Shown in pieces: positions 17,395 to 26,252 of a DNA stretch of 44,435 nt. How positions within the stretch are numbered: the first letter of the stretch is position 1; the number at the start of each line of letters is the position of its first letter. Position numbers and translations under genes: made by a program. The stretch lies in NCBI GenBank assembly GCA_002346625.1, contig DEAF01000027.1:27393-71827 (forward strand), written 5' to 3'. Under the pieces are notes generated by a model, which saw only the letters and a list, made by a program, of their open reading frames with translations, ran no database searches and was not told the DNA's origin. The DNA is from Gemmatimonadales bacterium UBA2989 (lineage in GTDB: Bacteria; Gemmatimonadota; Gemmatimonadetes; Longimicrobiales; Gaopeijiaceae).

Positions 17395-18062
17395 AGTTCG
17401 ATTCTTCCGTTCCTGTTCCTATCGCTGTATTTGCTTCGGGTGGAGGAACTAACCTCCAGGCTCTTTTAGATCACGAGCAGACAAGTGGATTATACAAAGT
17501 GACTACAGTCGTATCGGATCGTAAGGAAGCCGGAGCACTGCGTAGAGCTTCAGTTGCTAACCGTAATACTTTGGTCATCTCAAACCAGGGAAGATCTCAG
17601 GATGAGATTGGAGAGGAGATTATCCGACACCTAAGCTCTTGGGATATCCAAGTTATTGCATTAGCTGGATATCTAAGGCTCATACCATCGATTGTTGTGC
17701 ATGCATATCCAAAACGGATCTTAAATATTCATCCTGCATTGCTTCCAGATTTTGGTGGAGAAGGGATGTACGGAGACAGGGTTCATCAGGCAGTTCTGAA
17801 TGTTGGGGTTGAAGTTACAGGGGCTACTGTTCATTACGTAGACGAAGAGTACGACACTGGTGCTATATTAGCACAATGGCCTGTGCCGGTATTGCCCGGA
17901 GATGATATTAAGGCGATATCTGCCCGGGTATTAAAAATAGAACACCTTCTTTATCCGGCTGTAACTGATCATGTATGTAGGGCGATCAAGGAAGGCATTG
18001 AGCCAGAACCATTTATTGTTCCATCTGTTGATCTTGAATCAATTTCAGATGATGAAAAGTGA
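17391..18062 (+). CDS. purN: Phosphoribosylglycinamide formyltransferase
   Basis: 223 residues. PurN transfers the formyl group of 10-formyl-THF to GAR, the third step of purine synthesis. Seen in order: the N-terminal phosphate loop ASGGGTNLQALL near 15-26, the VSDRKEAGAL segment, the catalytic NIHPALLP (Asn and His), the glycine-rich loop DFGGEGMYGDRVH, and VTGATVHYVDEEYDTGAIL containing the catalytic Asp. The ATG overlaps the MBL stop (ATGA). purH starts 15 bases after its stop, so these two purine enzymes that use 10-formyl-THF are neighbours. Assignment is secure. Confidence 0.96.
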   Translation: MKFDSSVPVPIAVFASGGGTNLQALLDHEQTSGLYKVTTVVSDRKEAGALRRASVANRNTLVISNQGRSQDEIGEEIIRHLSSWDIQVIALAGYLRLIPSIVVHAYPKRILNIHPALLPDFGGEGMYGDRVHQAVLNVGVEVTGATVHYVDEEYDTGAILAQWPVPVLPGDDIKAISARVLKIEHLLYPAVTDHVCRAIKEGIEPEPFIVPSVDLESISDDEK

Positions 18063-18077
18063 GAAGCAAATAAATAG

Positions 18078-19811
18078 ATGAATAGCCATATACATAAAAC
18101 GAAACGGGCTCTCCTGAGTGTGTCTGACAAATCGGGAATTGAGAAGTTAGCGTCATCGTTAGTAGAAATAGGATGGGAGATATTGTCTACTGGAGGTACC
18201 GCTCGTGTTCTCCGAGATGCAGGAGTTCAAGTAACTGAGGTATCACAAATTACTGATCACCCAGAGATTATGGATGGTCGAGTTAAAACTCTTCATCCTG
18301 CTATCCATGCGGGTATCTTAGCACGTCGGGATAGACCTGAAGACATGGCTGCTCTCGATGAGCATAAATATCACACGATAGATTTGGTGGCCGTTAATCT
18401 ATATCCGTTTCGAGAAACAGTGGCTCGAAGCAATGTTTTGATCCATGAAGCTATGGACAAAGTAGATATAGGAGGCCCTACCTTAATCCGAGCCTCAGCT
18501 AAAAATCACACTAGTGTTCTAGTTTTAGTGGATCCTTCTGACTACGATCGTGTGCTTAATGAGATCTCTGATAGCGATATCACAGGGATTGAATTGCGTC
18601 GTGAGCTTGCGGCAAAAGTCTTCCGTCACATCAGTGAGTATGATTCTGCAGTGGCAGCATATTTAGAAGCTGAATCAAGTGTCTCACAAACTGAGGTATT
18701 AGATGACACTCCTGTTGATGATTCTGTGGATTTAATAGAAACTGAAAAGGGTTTTTCAGATCACCTATCTCTCGGTCTTAAACTGTCTAAAGGTTTAAGG
18801 TATGGTGAGAATCCGGGCCAAGAAGCTGCTTTTTATCAGTGGTCCGATGAAGAGGATGGATTGGTGAGTTTGCAACAACTGCATGGTAAAGAGCTTTCGT
18901 ATAACAACCTGCTCGATATTGACGGAGCACTTTTGTCACTCGCACCCTTTTCGTATTCCCCTAAAGTTGCAGTCTGTATAACTAAACATACAACACCCTG
19001 TGGCCTGGCTGTTGCTGATACGCTCGTAGAAGCCTATGAAAAGGCTCTTCGTACGGACAACATCAGTGCATTTGGTTCAGTTATAGCTGTGAATAGGCGT
19101 ATAGATGAAGAAACGGCTAAGGTGATGTCAGAATTATTTATAGAGTGTATAGTAGCTCCAGGTTTTGATGAAGATGCCATTGCTATTCTAATGCGTCATG
19201 CTAATCTCAGGATTTTGACGTTGGGTGGAGTTAGCGAATCTGTTAAGGGTGAACCTGATGAGGATTGGTGGAAAAATGTTGACGATGAGATTCGTACAAC
19301 TGGGCGTTTTCTCGCTGAACATGGCCGAAGACCTGATTCTCGAATTTTCCGGACTGTTTATGGGGGGATGCTAGTACAAACTCCGCCGTCACCTCCGTTT
19401 TATGGCATAGGTCATACAGATTGGTCTATTGCTACTGAACGCCATCCAGACAAAGTCGAATGGGATGATATGTGTTTTGCTTGGGCAGCAGTTTTCGGTG
19501 TCAAGTCTAATGCTATACTCTTGGCCAGTGATGGGGCTACGTTGGGTATTGGTGCTGGTCAGATGAGCAGAGTGGATTCTTCTCGTATAGCTGTCCAGAA
19601 GGCTGGTTTCGCAGGCCTTGATCTTAATGGATCTGTAATGGCTTCTGATGCCTTTTTTCCATTCAGGGATGGTATTGATGCAGCAGCAGATGTTGGAGTG
19701 AAGGCCATCATACAGCCTGGAGGTTCTATTAGGGATGCAGAGGTAATAGAAGCTGCTAACGAACATGGAATGGCGATGGTATTCACAGGGAAGCGTCTTT
19801 TCCGCCACTGA
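18078..19811 (+). CDS. purH: Bifunctional AICAR transformylase / IMP cyclohydrolase
   Basis: 577 residues catalysing the last two steps to IMP. The N-terminal MGS-like cyclohydrolase domain shows SVSDKSGIEKLA, LSTGGTARVLRDAG, HPEIMDGRVKTLHP and DLVAVNLYPF, followed by VDIGGPTLIRASAKNH. The transformylase domain includes LRYGENPGQEAAFY, the catalytic KH in ITKHTTPCG (other PurH proteins commonly have an N before PCG), and the C-terminal DAFFPFRDGID and IIQPGGSIRDAEV. A 577-residue length is somewhat long (about 510-530 is common), with an insert around residues 195-230 rich in acidic residues. It directly follows purN. A tRNA-Ser gene lies downstream. Confidence 0.96.
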   Translation: MNSHIHKTKRALLSVSDKSGIEKLASSLVEIGWEILSTGGTARVLRDAGVQVTEVSQITDHPEIMDGRVKTLHPAIHAGILARRDRPEDMAALDEHKYHTIDLVAVNLYPFRETVARSNVLIHEAMDKVDIGGPTLIRASAKNHTSVLVLVDPSDYDRVLNEISDSDITGIELRRELAAKVFRHISEYDSAVAAYLEAESSVSQTEVLDDTPVDDSVDLIETEKGFSDHLSLGLKLSKGLRYGENPGQEAAFYQWSDEEDGLVSLQQLHGKELSYNNLLDIDGALLSLAPFSYSPKVAVCITKHTTPCGLAVADTLVEAYEKALRTDNISAFGSVIAVNRRIDEETAKVMSELFIECIVAPGFDEDAIAILMRHANLRILTLGGVSESVKGEPDEDWWKNVDDEIRTTGRFLAEHGRRPDSRIFRTVYGGMLVQTPPSPPFYGIGHTDWSIATERHPDKVEWDDMCFAWAAVFGVKSNAILLASDGATLGIGAGQMSRVDSSRIAVQKAGFAGLDLNGSVMASDAFFPFRDGIDAAADVGVKAIIQPGGSIRDAEVIEAANEHGMAMVFTGKRLFRH

Positions 19812-19890
19812 TATTATTTTGTATTGTAAATTGGATAACCTCTTTGCACTAATCCTATAGATTTTTGAGTTTTTTGGATTGATGTTGCTT

Positions 19891-19974
19891 GGAGGGGTGG
19901 CAGAGTGGTTAAATGCACCGGTCTTGAAAACCGGCGGGCGCAAGCCCACGCGGGTTCGAATCCCGCCCCCTCCG
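19891..19974 (+). tRNA. tRNA-Ser (TGA)
   Basis: The cloverleaf is readable: acceptor GGAGGGG (19891-19897) pairs with CCCCTCC (19967-19973), the D-arm contains GGCAGAGTGGTTAAATGC, the anticodon loop is CTTGAAA with anticodon TGA, a long class-II variable arm follows, and the T-loop is GGTTCGAATCC. The discriminator is G at 19974. No CCA is encoded. It lies between purH and gltX on the same strand. Confidence 0.95.
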
Positions 19975-20038
19975 TTTATGAAGATCAAGATATCTAAACT
20001 GACTTAAATGACCGATTCAGGAGATTTGGATCTAGGTA

Positions 20039-21487
20039 ATGGTTAGAAGAGTAAGATTTGCTCCCTCACCTACGGGGAATCTGCACATTGGTAGCGCACG
20101 GACGGCTCTGTTTAATTGGTTGTTTACACGTCGTCACGATGGTGTGTTGGTGTTACGTATTGAGGACACAGACAGAGATCGTTCTAAGGTTGAGCATGTC
20201 GAATCTATAATGCATATGCTTAGGTGGCTTAATATTGATTGGGACGAAGGCCCTTACTATCAGAGTGAAGGAATTGATAGGCATCGTAAGAATGCATTGG
20301 ATTTACTTAGTGCTGGAAAGGCCTACCGTGACTTCACGACTCCCGAAGAACTTGCCCAAGAAAGGGAAGCAGTTAAGACAGGTAAAGTTGGCCATCATAT
20401 CTCCCGAAGGCGGGCTGAGTCTTTAGCCCATGGAGAAGCTGAGGAAATGGCTGAAAATGGAATCCCCCATGCCATTCGATTCTATGTTCCTGAAGGTAAA
20501 ACTGTGTGGGAAGACATTGTTCACGGAGAAATGATATTTCAGAATGAAGATATCGATGATCTGGTAATCTTACGTGGTGATGGTAGCCCAACGTACAATC
20601 TTGCGGTCACTTCAGATGATGCACATCAAAACATAAGTCACGTAATCAGAGGAGATGATCATCTCTCGAATACTCCTAAACAGATTCTGATTTATCAGGC
20701 TATGGGATGGGAGATTCCGATATTTGGGCATGTTCCCATGATTTTAGGTTCCGATGGTAAGAGATTGTCAAAGCGCCACGGAGCAACTGCAGTTAGAGAG
20801 TATGAGGAACAGGGTATTCTGCCTGATGCCATGACAAACTTCTTGGCACTTTTAGGATGGAGCCCAGGTGACGATAAGGAAGTCATGACAGCAGATGAGC
20901 TCGTAGATCTATTTTCTATAGAAAGAGTGCTCAAAAAAAGCTCGATTTTTGATTCAAAAAAATTGGATTGGCTATCCGGTCAGCATTTTAATATTGCTAC
21001 AGCCCAGGATTTAGAATCTGAACTTACTGCAATGCTTGTTGCTGCAGAGCTGGTGAATTTAAAAGATTTGCAGAAACGCTGGGATTGGTATCTAAGTCTT
21101 ATAGATATACTTAAGACCAGGGCTCGCCGAATACCTGACCTCGTAGATTTAGCTCGACCTTTTCTTTTAGATGATATCGACTTTGATCCTGAGGCTGTCA
21201 GGAAGCACTGGCTAAAGGATCCTAAGAAAGTATTGGATTCCATAAAAATTTTACGTTTGAGGTTAGAAGGTCTTACTTGGGAAATAGATGTATTCGAGAA
21301 ATGTATTAGGGATTATGCAAAAGAAATTTCTGTGGGTTTGGGCCAGGTCGTCCAGCCAATTCGTGTTGCAGTTACGGGTCGTCAATCGAGCCCGGGTATC
21401 TTTGATGTCTTTTATCTTCTAGGTAAAGAAAGGGTTTTGGTGCGTCTAGACAGGGCCATTGAGTTTTTAGGAGAATTGATTGAGTGA
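20039..21487 (+). CDS. gltX: Glutamyl-tRNA synthetase
   Basis: 482 residues of class I GluRS. The HIGH-type motif is in RFAPSPTGNLHIGSARTALF (residues 6-25), RIEDTDRDRS follows, and the KMSKS-type motif is KRLSKRHGATAV near 240. The RGDDHLSNTPKQILIYQAMG segment is also characteristic. C-terminal helical anticodon-binding domains are complete and end in QPIRVAVTGRQSSPGIFDV, a GluRS hallmark. Whether the enzyme is discriminating or also charges tRNA-Gln cannot be told here. The ATG at 20039 gives the conserved N-terminus directly, following tRNA-Ser by 64 bases. The tadA TTG start lies within its last codons. Confidence 0.96.
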   Translation: MVRRVRFAPSPTGNLHIGSARTALFNWLFTRRHDGVLVLRIEDTDRDRSKVEHVESIMHMLRWLNIDWDEGPYYQSEGIDRHRKNALDLLSAGKAYRDFTTPEELAQEREAVKTGKVGHHISRRRAESLAHGEAEEMAENGIPHAIRFYVPEGKTVWEDIVHGEMIFQNEDIDDLVILRGDGSPTYNLAVTSDDAHQNISHVIRGDDHLSNTPKQILIYQAMGWEIPIFGHVPMILGSDGKRLSKRHGATAVREYEEQGILPDAMTNFLALLGWSPGDDKEVMTADELVDLFSIERVLKKSSIFDSKKLDWLSGQHFNIATAQDLESELTAMLVAAELVNLKDLQKRWDWYLSLIDILKTRARRIPDLVDLARPFLLDDIDFDPEAVRKHWLKDPKKVLDSIKILRLRLEGLTWEIDVFEKCIRDYAKEISVGLGQVVQPIRVAVTGRQSSPGIFDVFYLLGKERVLVRLDRAIEFLGELIE

Positions 21488-21977
21488 TTCTACGTATCCT
21501 GGCGTAGTAGATTGGACGCCATACCAATCCTGTGATGTTATGTGGATGGCCCGGGCCATCGAGATGGCTAGAATGGCCTACTCAGAGGGTGAGGTTCCTG
21601 TAGGGGCAGTACTGACTTGGGGTGGTACGCTTTTGGCTGAAGGATACAATCTTACCATAACAGCTAAAGATCCTACAGCACATGCAGAGGTGGTCGTGCT
21701 TCGCAAAGCTGCAGAGCGACTAGGAGACTGGAGAATGTTGGAGTGTACCCTCTACGTTACCCTTGAACCCTGTAGTATGTGTGCTGGAGCATTGGTGGTT
21801 TCTCGGCTTCCACGTCTTGTGTTCGGTGCGTCTGATCCCAAATCTGGAATGGTGGGAAGCCTTGGAAATTTAGTCCAAGATGAAAGACTGAATCATCGGA
21901 TCAAAGTTACTGGCAATGTTCTAGAGGATTCCAGCAGAGTTTTGTTGAAAGATTTCTTCCGTACACTACGTGATTAG
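21480..21977 (+). CDS. tadA: tRNA-specific adenosine deaminase (A34 to inosine)
   Basis: 165 residues. TadA deaminates A34 of tRNA-Arg(ACG). The zinc and catalytic residues are His68 and Glu70 (HAEVVVL) and Cys98 and Cys101 (LEPCSMCAGALV). SEGEVPVGAVL near 35-45 is also typical. The start chosen is TTG at 21480: AGGAG at 21469-21473 lies 6 bases upstream inside gltX, and the start overlaps the gltX stop. A later ATG at 21540 would begin just before the first conserved helix. It ends convergently with the minus-strand DinB gene 24 bases away. Assignment is secure; the start is probable. Confidence 0.92.
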   Translation: MSDSTYPGVVDWTPYQSCDVMWMARAIEMARMAYSEGEVPVGAVLTWGGTLLAEGYNLTITAKDPTAHAEVVVLRKAAERLGDWRMLECTLYVTLEPCSMCAGALVVSRLPRLVFGASDPKSGMVGSLGNLVQDERLNHRIKVTGNVLEDSSRVLLKDFFRTLRD

Positions 21978-22001
21978 ACAACCAACCTCATCCATCTCTA
22001 C

Positions 22002-22541
22002 TTACTTTGACCAAGGTGGAACCACTCGATTCATTCGTGCATAAGCGATCAACTGCCCAAGATGTTCGTTCATATGAGAAACGAGTTGAAGAAAAACAGC
22101 CCATTGGCCGACATCACGTCCGTATAGTCGAGTATTATTCTCGAGGTCTTTTGAGGATTTTAAGGATAAGGTTTTCCTGACGTGTTCCATCGATTCCGCT
22201 AAAATAGCGATAGCTTCTCCCTTGTTGGTAATTTTTTCTTCCCAACTGTCGTACTCTTTAGATCCCATTGGGGATGGCACGCCCAGGGCGATGTCAGGGT
22301 AGTAGTAATTGTAGCGTGCAATGTGCATGTATACACTGACCACTGATTTCACACCTTCCATAGGACTCCAGGAGTAGCTTTCATCTGGCATTGCCATGGC
22401 TAGGGACACCAATTTATCAGCGGATGAATTAAAATGTCTCTCGAACTCCACACGAAAATTTGGGGGTGAACTTTGCGCCATAGCATTAGAGAAATAAATG
22501 GCAGTTAATACTAAAGTGAGAGTTGCAGTGCTAGCACGCAT
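22002..22541 (-). CDS. Exported DinB-family protein
   Basis: 179 residues on the minus strand. A signal peptide (RASTATLTLVLTAIYFSNAMA) is followed by the DinB four-helix bundle, with the metal-ligand histidine triad at His73 (YMHIARYN), His156 and His160 (SHMNEHLGQLIAYAR). DinB/YfiT-like proteins include thiol transferases and many of unknown function; exported versions with the sequence YSWSPMEGVKSV are common in FCB-type bacteria. The substrate is unknown. It lies just downstream of the NhaC gene, 25 bases after that stop, so the two form a minus-strand unit. Confidence 0.82.
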   Translation of the reverse strand: MRASTATLTLVLTAIYFSNAMAQSSPPNFRVEFERHFNSSADKLVSLAMAMPDESYSWSPMEGVKSVVSVYMHIARYNYYYPDIALGVPSPMGSKEYDSWEEKITNKGEAIAILAESMEHVRKTLSLKSSKDLENNTRLYGRDVGQWAVFLQLVSHMNEHLGQLIAYARMNRVVPPWSK

Positions 22542-22566
22542 AGCGTAATTCCAGTTCAGGAGATGT

Positions 22567-24537
22567 TTATAGGGTTATTTTTGGTTTTACATCATCAGAG
22601 GATGCGGATGTTCCCCAAAATACTAGGGATCCTACTAGAACGACAATTCCTATTAATAGAGCTGCCCAAACAGGAAGCCCCATAGCAGTTCCAAGATCTC
22701 CAATGATAATACTCAGGATTGCAACTAGGATAGCGTAAGGAAGTTGTGTTTTAACGTGATCTAAATGATCACATCCTGTTGCTGTTGAGCTCAGTACAGT
22801 AGTATCTGAGATGGGTGAACAGTGATCTCCAAATATAGCTCCTGCAAGCACAGAACTTATGGATCCCATAAGGATGGAGTATTCTCCATCAATCATGAAT
22901 CCGTAACCTCCTCCTAAGCTTACCGTTAGTGGAATAACTAATGGTATAAGAATGGCCATAGTGGCCCAGGCTGTTCCTGTTGCAAACGCTATGAATGCAG
23001 AGGTGAGGAACACTAGCATAGGAATAAATTCTATGGGAATAGTGTCACTGAGAACTTGTGCTAGATATTCTGCGGTTCCTAGATCTTTTGTGATCTGTCC
23101 CAATGACCAGGCCATAGTGAGGATGACAACGGCCATAAGCATTGATTTCATTCCTGTGAGCCAGGCGTCTAAGGATTCCTTAAGGTTAAGTATTCTTTGG
23201 GACACTGATAAAAATATTGCGACGATGCATCCCGCCAATGAACCCCAGAGAAGGGTGTCGAATGGATCAGAAGCTCCGAAGATGTCCATAAGTGTAGCTT
23301 GTGAAATTTTGTCAGTAGATATAGATGCACGGCCAGTTGTATAGAGTCCGATCAATACTGTAATTATGACCGTTAAGATTGGTATCCCCGCATTGTACCA
23401 TTTAGGAATTGAACCATCGACTTGTTTGAATAACGGGTCTGAAGTGTCCATAGCGAGGCTTGCGTCTTTGCGATATAACCCTGATCCGGATGCAGATCGT
23501 TTTTCAGCCCTAGCCATTGGCCCAAAATCACGATTCATGACAGAAGTTAAGAATACAAAGCTTAGAGCTAATAGAGCATAAAACCTATAAGGTATGCTAG
23601 TGATAAATACGGCGAATGGGCTTACTGATGTCAAAGTCATGGCAAGGGTAGCTTCGGTACCTATTTGTTCAGCTGCGATTCTCATTCCGTCTGCTATTAG
23701 GGAGATTTCATATCCTACCCAGGTTGATATAGGGACTAGTGCCGCTACTGGGGCAGCGGTTGTATCTACAATGTATGCGAGCTTTTCTCGTGAAATCTTA
23801 AGGTGGTCTGTGATAGGACGCATTGTGTTTCCCACAATGAGTGCGTTGGCATAATCATCGAAGAAAATAGCCATTCCTGCGAGCCAAGTAGCGATTTTGC
23901 CACGCTTGCTGGTATTGGCTAGAGGACTTACCGCATCGACAATTCCTTGGGTTCCACCGTTTCTAGCGATGATCCCCACCATACCACTCAAGAGTAGAGA
24001 GAAGACTATGATCTGAGTGTGCCCTCCTTCCACATCCCCAAGAGCTGGAACTGCATATGTATCTATAGTTCTCCAGAGGGCAGAAAGTGGGTTGTATCCA
24101 GCTACAGCCAGAGCACCTAACCATATACCTATCAAAAGAGATATGATGACTTCTTGTAATAGGATGGCGAGGGAAATTGCCACAAGGGGTGGGACGAGCG
24201 AAAACCATCCAGGTGCGTAGGATAGAGATATGTAATGTGAGTTATTACCGACAATGACTTTTAGGGGCAGGCTTTCTTTATTGGAAATTACTAACTCTGT
24301 AGTAGTTGTTGTCTGATCTGGAGAGAGTAATCCGGATCCTATAGGTATTTCCTGGGCATCTAGGATTTCATACTGGAGTGGGTTTTCGCTTCCATTTATA
24401 ATATCTAATGTGAATGGCAATCCTCCCATGACAACTTTCGGTGTGTTAATCACATCTTGGGCTGAAATGATTTTTGGTGCATATACTGATACGGAAATGG
24501 CCAGTAAGAATAAGTAAAATATTATGCTGGGACGCAT
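22567..24537 (-). CDS. NhaC-family Na+/H+ antiporter with exported N-terminal domain
   Basis: 656 residues. The C-terminal two thirds carry about ten or more hydrophobic helices and the NhaC signatures IFFDDYANALIVG, GTAWATMAILIPL and GDHCSPISDTTVLSS, followed by CDHLDHVKTQLPYA. It therefore most likely exchanges Na+ for H+ or carries a related substrate at the inner membrane. Unlike classical NhaC (about 450-500 residues), it starts with a signal-like helix and about 85 residues of beta-rich exported sequence (PLQYEILDAQEIPIGSGLLS) before the first helix. It is divergent from the pyr operon; the region between them (24538-24655) holds no gene. Confidence 0.87.
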   Translation of the reverse strand: MRPSIIFYLFLLAISVSVYAPKIISAQDVINTPKVVMGGLPFTLDIINGSENPLQYEILDAQEIPIGSGLLSPDQTTTTTELVISNKESLPLKVIVGNNSHYISLSYAPGWFSLVPPLVAISLAILLQEVIISLLIGIWLGALAVAGYNPLSALWRTIDTYAVPALGDVEGGHTQIIVFSLLLSGMVGIIARNGGTQGIVDAVSPLANTSKRGKIATWLAGMAIFFDDYANALIVGNTMRPITDHLKISREKLAYIVDTTAAPVAALVPISTWVGYEISLIADGMRIAAEQIGTEATLAMTLTSVSPFAVFITSIPYRFYALLALSFVFLTSVMNRDFGPMARAEKRSASGSGLYRKDASLAMDTSDPLFKQVDGSIPKWYNAGIPILTVIITVLIGLYTTGRASISTDKISQATLMDIFGASDPFDTLLWGSLAGCIVAIFLSVSQRILNLKESLDAWLTGMKSMLMAVVILTMAWSLGQITKDLGTAEYLAQVLSDTIPIEFIPMLVFLTSAFIAFATGTAWATMAILIPLVIPLTVSLGGGYGFMIDGEYSILMGSISSVLAGAIFGDHCSPISDTTVLSSTATGCDHLDHVKTQLPYAILVAILSIIIGDLGTAMGLPVWAALLIGIVVLVGSLVFWGTSASSDDVKPKITL

Positions 24538-24655
24538 GATGGTCCTTTCAGACAGTTTTGGTTATCTACACACCGAGTTCATGATGTCGAGTTGCTGCTC
24601 CCTTGTAAACCGTTGGAACCTTATCTACCTTCAAATACCCTGGATTGGTAACATT

Positions 24656-24698
24656 AACCCCGGGGCCGGCTCCACCGGGGTTCGGCCTACGGGGTTTT
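24656..24698 (+). promoter_or_regulatory. GC-rich pyr leader with two mutually exclusive folds (candidate attenuator)
   Basis: A GC-rich block in an AT-rich intergenic region just upstream of pyrR. Fold A is an 8-bp hairpin, AACCCCGG (24656-24663) with CCGGGGTT (24675-24682). Fold B pairs AACCCCG (24656-24662) with a second copy of CGGGGTT (24690-24696) and, inside it, GGCCG (24664-24668) with CGGCC (24683-24687), and ends in four T. The two folds share the same left arm. Given that pyrR follows, an attenuation switch is likely but unproven, and no classical PyrR binding loop is recognisable. Confidence 0.5.
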
Positions 24699-24735
24699 GG
24701 CTAATATAGTAATTGCGTATAGACAGGAGTTTGTA

Positions 24736-25284
24736 CTGCACGTCTCAATTATGGACGAACAGGCGGTTCTGCGGGCGGTTTCACGAATGGCCCGTCAGCT
24801 TGTAGAGCAGAATGATGGGCCCAGTGGTTTGATTCTTCTGGGGATCCAACGCCGTGGTGTACAGATTGCAAACCTTATTCAATCTGAAATCCAACGGGCA
24901 GAGGATGTTGCTGTGCCCCTTGGAACCCTCGATATCACTCTATATCGAGATGATTTGATTGCGATTGGACCTCGGCCAGTAGTTGGAGAATCTTCTCTGC
25001 CACCTGAAGGTATAGATGATCGTGTTGTAGTTCTTGTTGACGATGTTCTTTTCACTGGAAGAACTGTTAGGGCAGCCCTAAATGAACTTATGGATTGGGG
25101 GCGCCCTGCACGCGTGTTTTTGTGTGTGCTAGTGGATAGAGGGCAACGTGAAATTCCAATTCATCCTGACGTGGTTGGGAGGGAGGTCTCGGTACTACCA
25201 AGCCAAACTGTAAACGTGAGTGTACCAGAGATAGATGGTAAATTAGCTGTAGATGTTGTGACGATTCCAATGGAGGCTGTATGA
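24736..25284 (+). CDS. pyrR: PyrR, pyrimidine operon regulator / uracil phosphoribosyltransferase
   Basis: The type I phosphoribosyltransferase fold is clear: MDEQAVLRAVSRMARQLVE, LLGIQRRGVQIANLI, GTLDITLYRDDL, then the PRPP loop VVLVDDVLFTGRTVRAAL and VLVDRGQREIPI. PyrR binds pyr mRNA in many bacteria and can also make UMP from uracil. The start is unclear. ATG 24751 leaves a truncated first strand and lies 21 bases from the only Shine-Dalgarno, AGGAG at 24725-24729. CTG at 24736 has a 6-base spacing and restores the first strand. An in-frame TTG at 24697 falls in the leader hairpin. It overlaps pyrB by 4 bases. Confidence 0.9.
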   Translation: MHVSIMDEQAVLRAVSRMARQLVEQNDGPSGLILLGIQRRGVQIANLIQSEIQRAEDVAVPLGTLDITLYRDDLIAIGPRPVVGESSLPPEGIDDRVVVLVDDVLFTGRTVRAALNELMDWGRPARVFLCVLVDRGQREIPIHPDVVGREVSVLPSQTVNVSVPEIDGKLAVDVVTIPMEAV

Positions 25285-26252
25285 GTGTAACGGAATCATT
25301 CATTGGGAAAGATTTGGTCGGCCTCGAGCATCTTAATTCTCAACAGATCTTAAATATCCTTGACACCGCAGAATCTTTTAAGGAAATCTCTGATCGTAAG
25401 ATTAAGAAAGTCCCCGTGCTCCGCGGAAAAACGATTGTCAATCTATTCTTTGAACCATCCACACGTACACGTATTTCTTTTGAGTTTGCTGAAAAACGTT
25501 TGAGTGCTGACACTGTTAATATTTCGTCTAAAGGGTCATCGGTTGTTAAAGGAGAAACGCTGGTAGATTTTGCGAGGAATTTGGAAGCAATGCGTATCGA
25601 CATGGTAGTTATGCGTCATGGCTCATCTGGTGCTGCAAAATTTTTGGCGGAAAGAATTCCTTCCATGGTTATCAACGCTGGTGATGGGAGCCACGAACAT
25701 CCTACTCAAGCCCTTTTGGACATGCTGACTATAAGAGATCAGATAGGGTATATCGAAGGTCTTAAAATATGCATAGTCGGAGACATCCTACATTCTAGGG
25801 TTGCTCGTTCCAACGTATATGGTCTGTTGAATCTTGGTGCTGAAGTTGCTGTTTGTGGCCCAAGAACCTTATTGCCTGCGGATATTTCTAAACTTGGCGT
25901 TACAGTTTTTCAAAGGATAGAGGAAGCCATAGAATGGGCTGATGTCTTGAATGTTCTTCGTTTACAGTTAGAACGCATGGAAGGTGGCTATATACCTAGT
26001 CTGCGTGAATATAACAGAGTGTGGGGAGTATCGCGGGATCGTCTGGATTGTGCACCTAAAGATCTTCTAATTATGCATCCGGGTCCCATGAATCGCGGTG
26101 TAGAAATCGATAGTGATGTTGCAGATGGTCCGCATTCTGTCATTCTTGATCAAGTAACTAATGGTGTGGCAGTTCGCATGGCAGTGCTATATCTATTGGC
26201 CGGGGGTGAGCCAAATACTGCTGAAGATGCCAAAAAGGGGTTGAAAGAATGA
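25281..26252 (+). CDS. pyrB: Aspartate carbamoyltransferase, catalytic chain
   Basis: 323 residues. PyrB joins carbamoyl phosphate and aspartate in the first committed step of pyrimidine synthesis. Visible motifs: FFEPSTRTRISFE (carbamoyl-phosphate site), SSVVKGETLVD with the active-site Lys, MRHGSSGAA, the catalytic HPTQALLD, the aspartate-binding RLQLERM, and HPGPMNRGVEID. The ATG overlaps the pyrR stop (ATGA) and its stop overlaps the pyrC ATG likewise, so all three are tightly coupled. No pyrI regulatory-chain gene is adjacent; active DHOase-linked complexes, as in some bacteria, are possible but not shown. Confidence 0.97.
   Translation: MSVTESFIGKDLVGLEHLNSQQILNILDTAESFKEISDRKIKKVPVLRGKTIVNLFFEPSTRTRISFEFAEKRLSADTVNISSKGSSVVKGETLVDFARNLEAMRIDMVVMRHGSSGAAKFLAERIPSMVINAGDGSHEHPTQALLDMLTIRDQIGYIEGLKICIVGDILHSRVARSNVYGLLNLGAEVAVCGPRTLLPADISKLGVTVFQRIEEAIEWADVLNVLRLQLERMEGGYIPSLREYNRVWGVSRDRLDCAPKDLLIMHPGPMNRGVEIDSDVADGPHSVILDQVTNGVAVRMAVLYLLAGGEPNTAEDAKKGLKE

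Noticed and set aside
19389..19988. 200-residue minus-strand ORF starting GGGGIRTRVGLRPP
   Set aside because: It crosses the tRNA-Ser gene; the sequence is the well-known antisense translation of tRNA-Ser, and the rest is antisense to purH.
24600..24700. Possible tRNA-Sec or other tRNA in the GC-rich leader
   Set aside because: No acceptor or T-arm can be folded; it forms competing hairpins instead.
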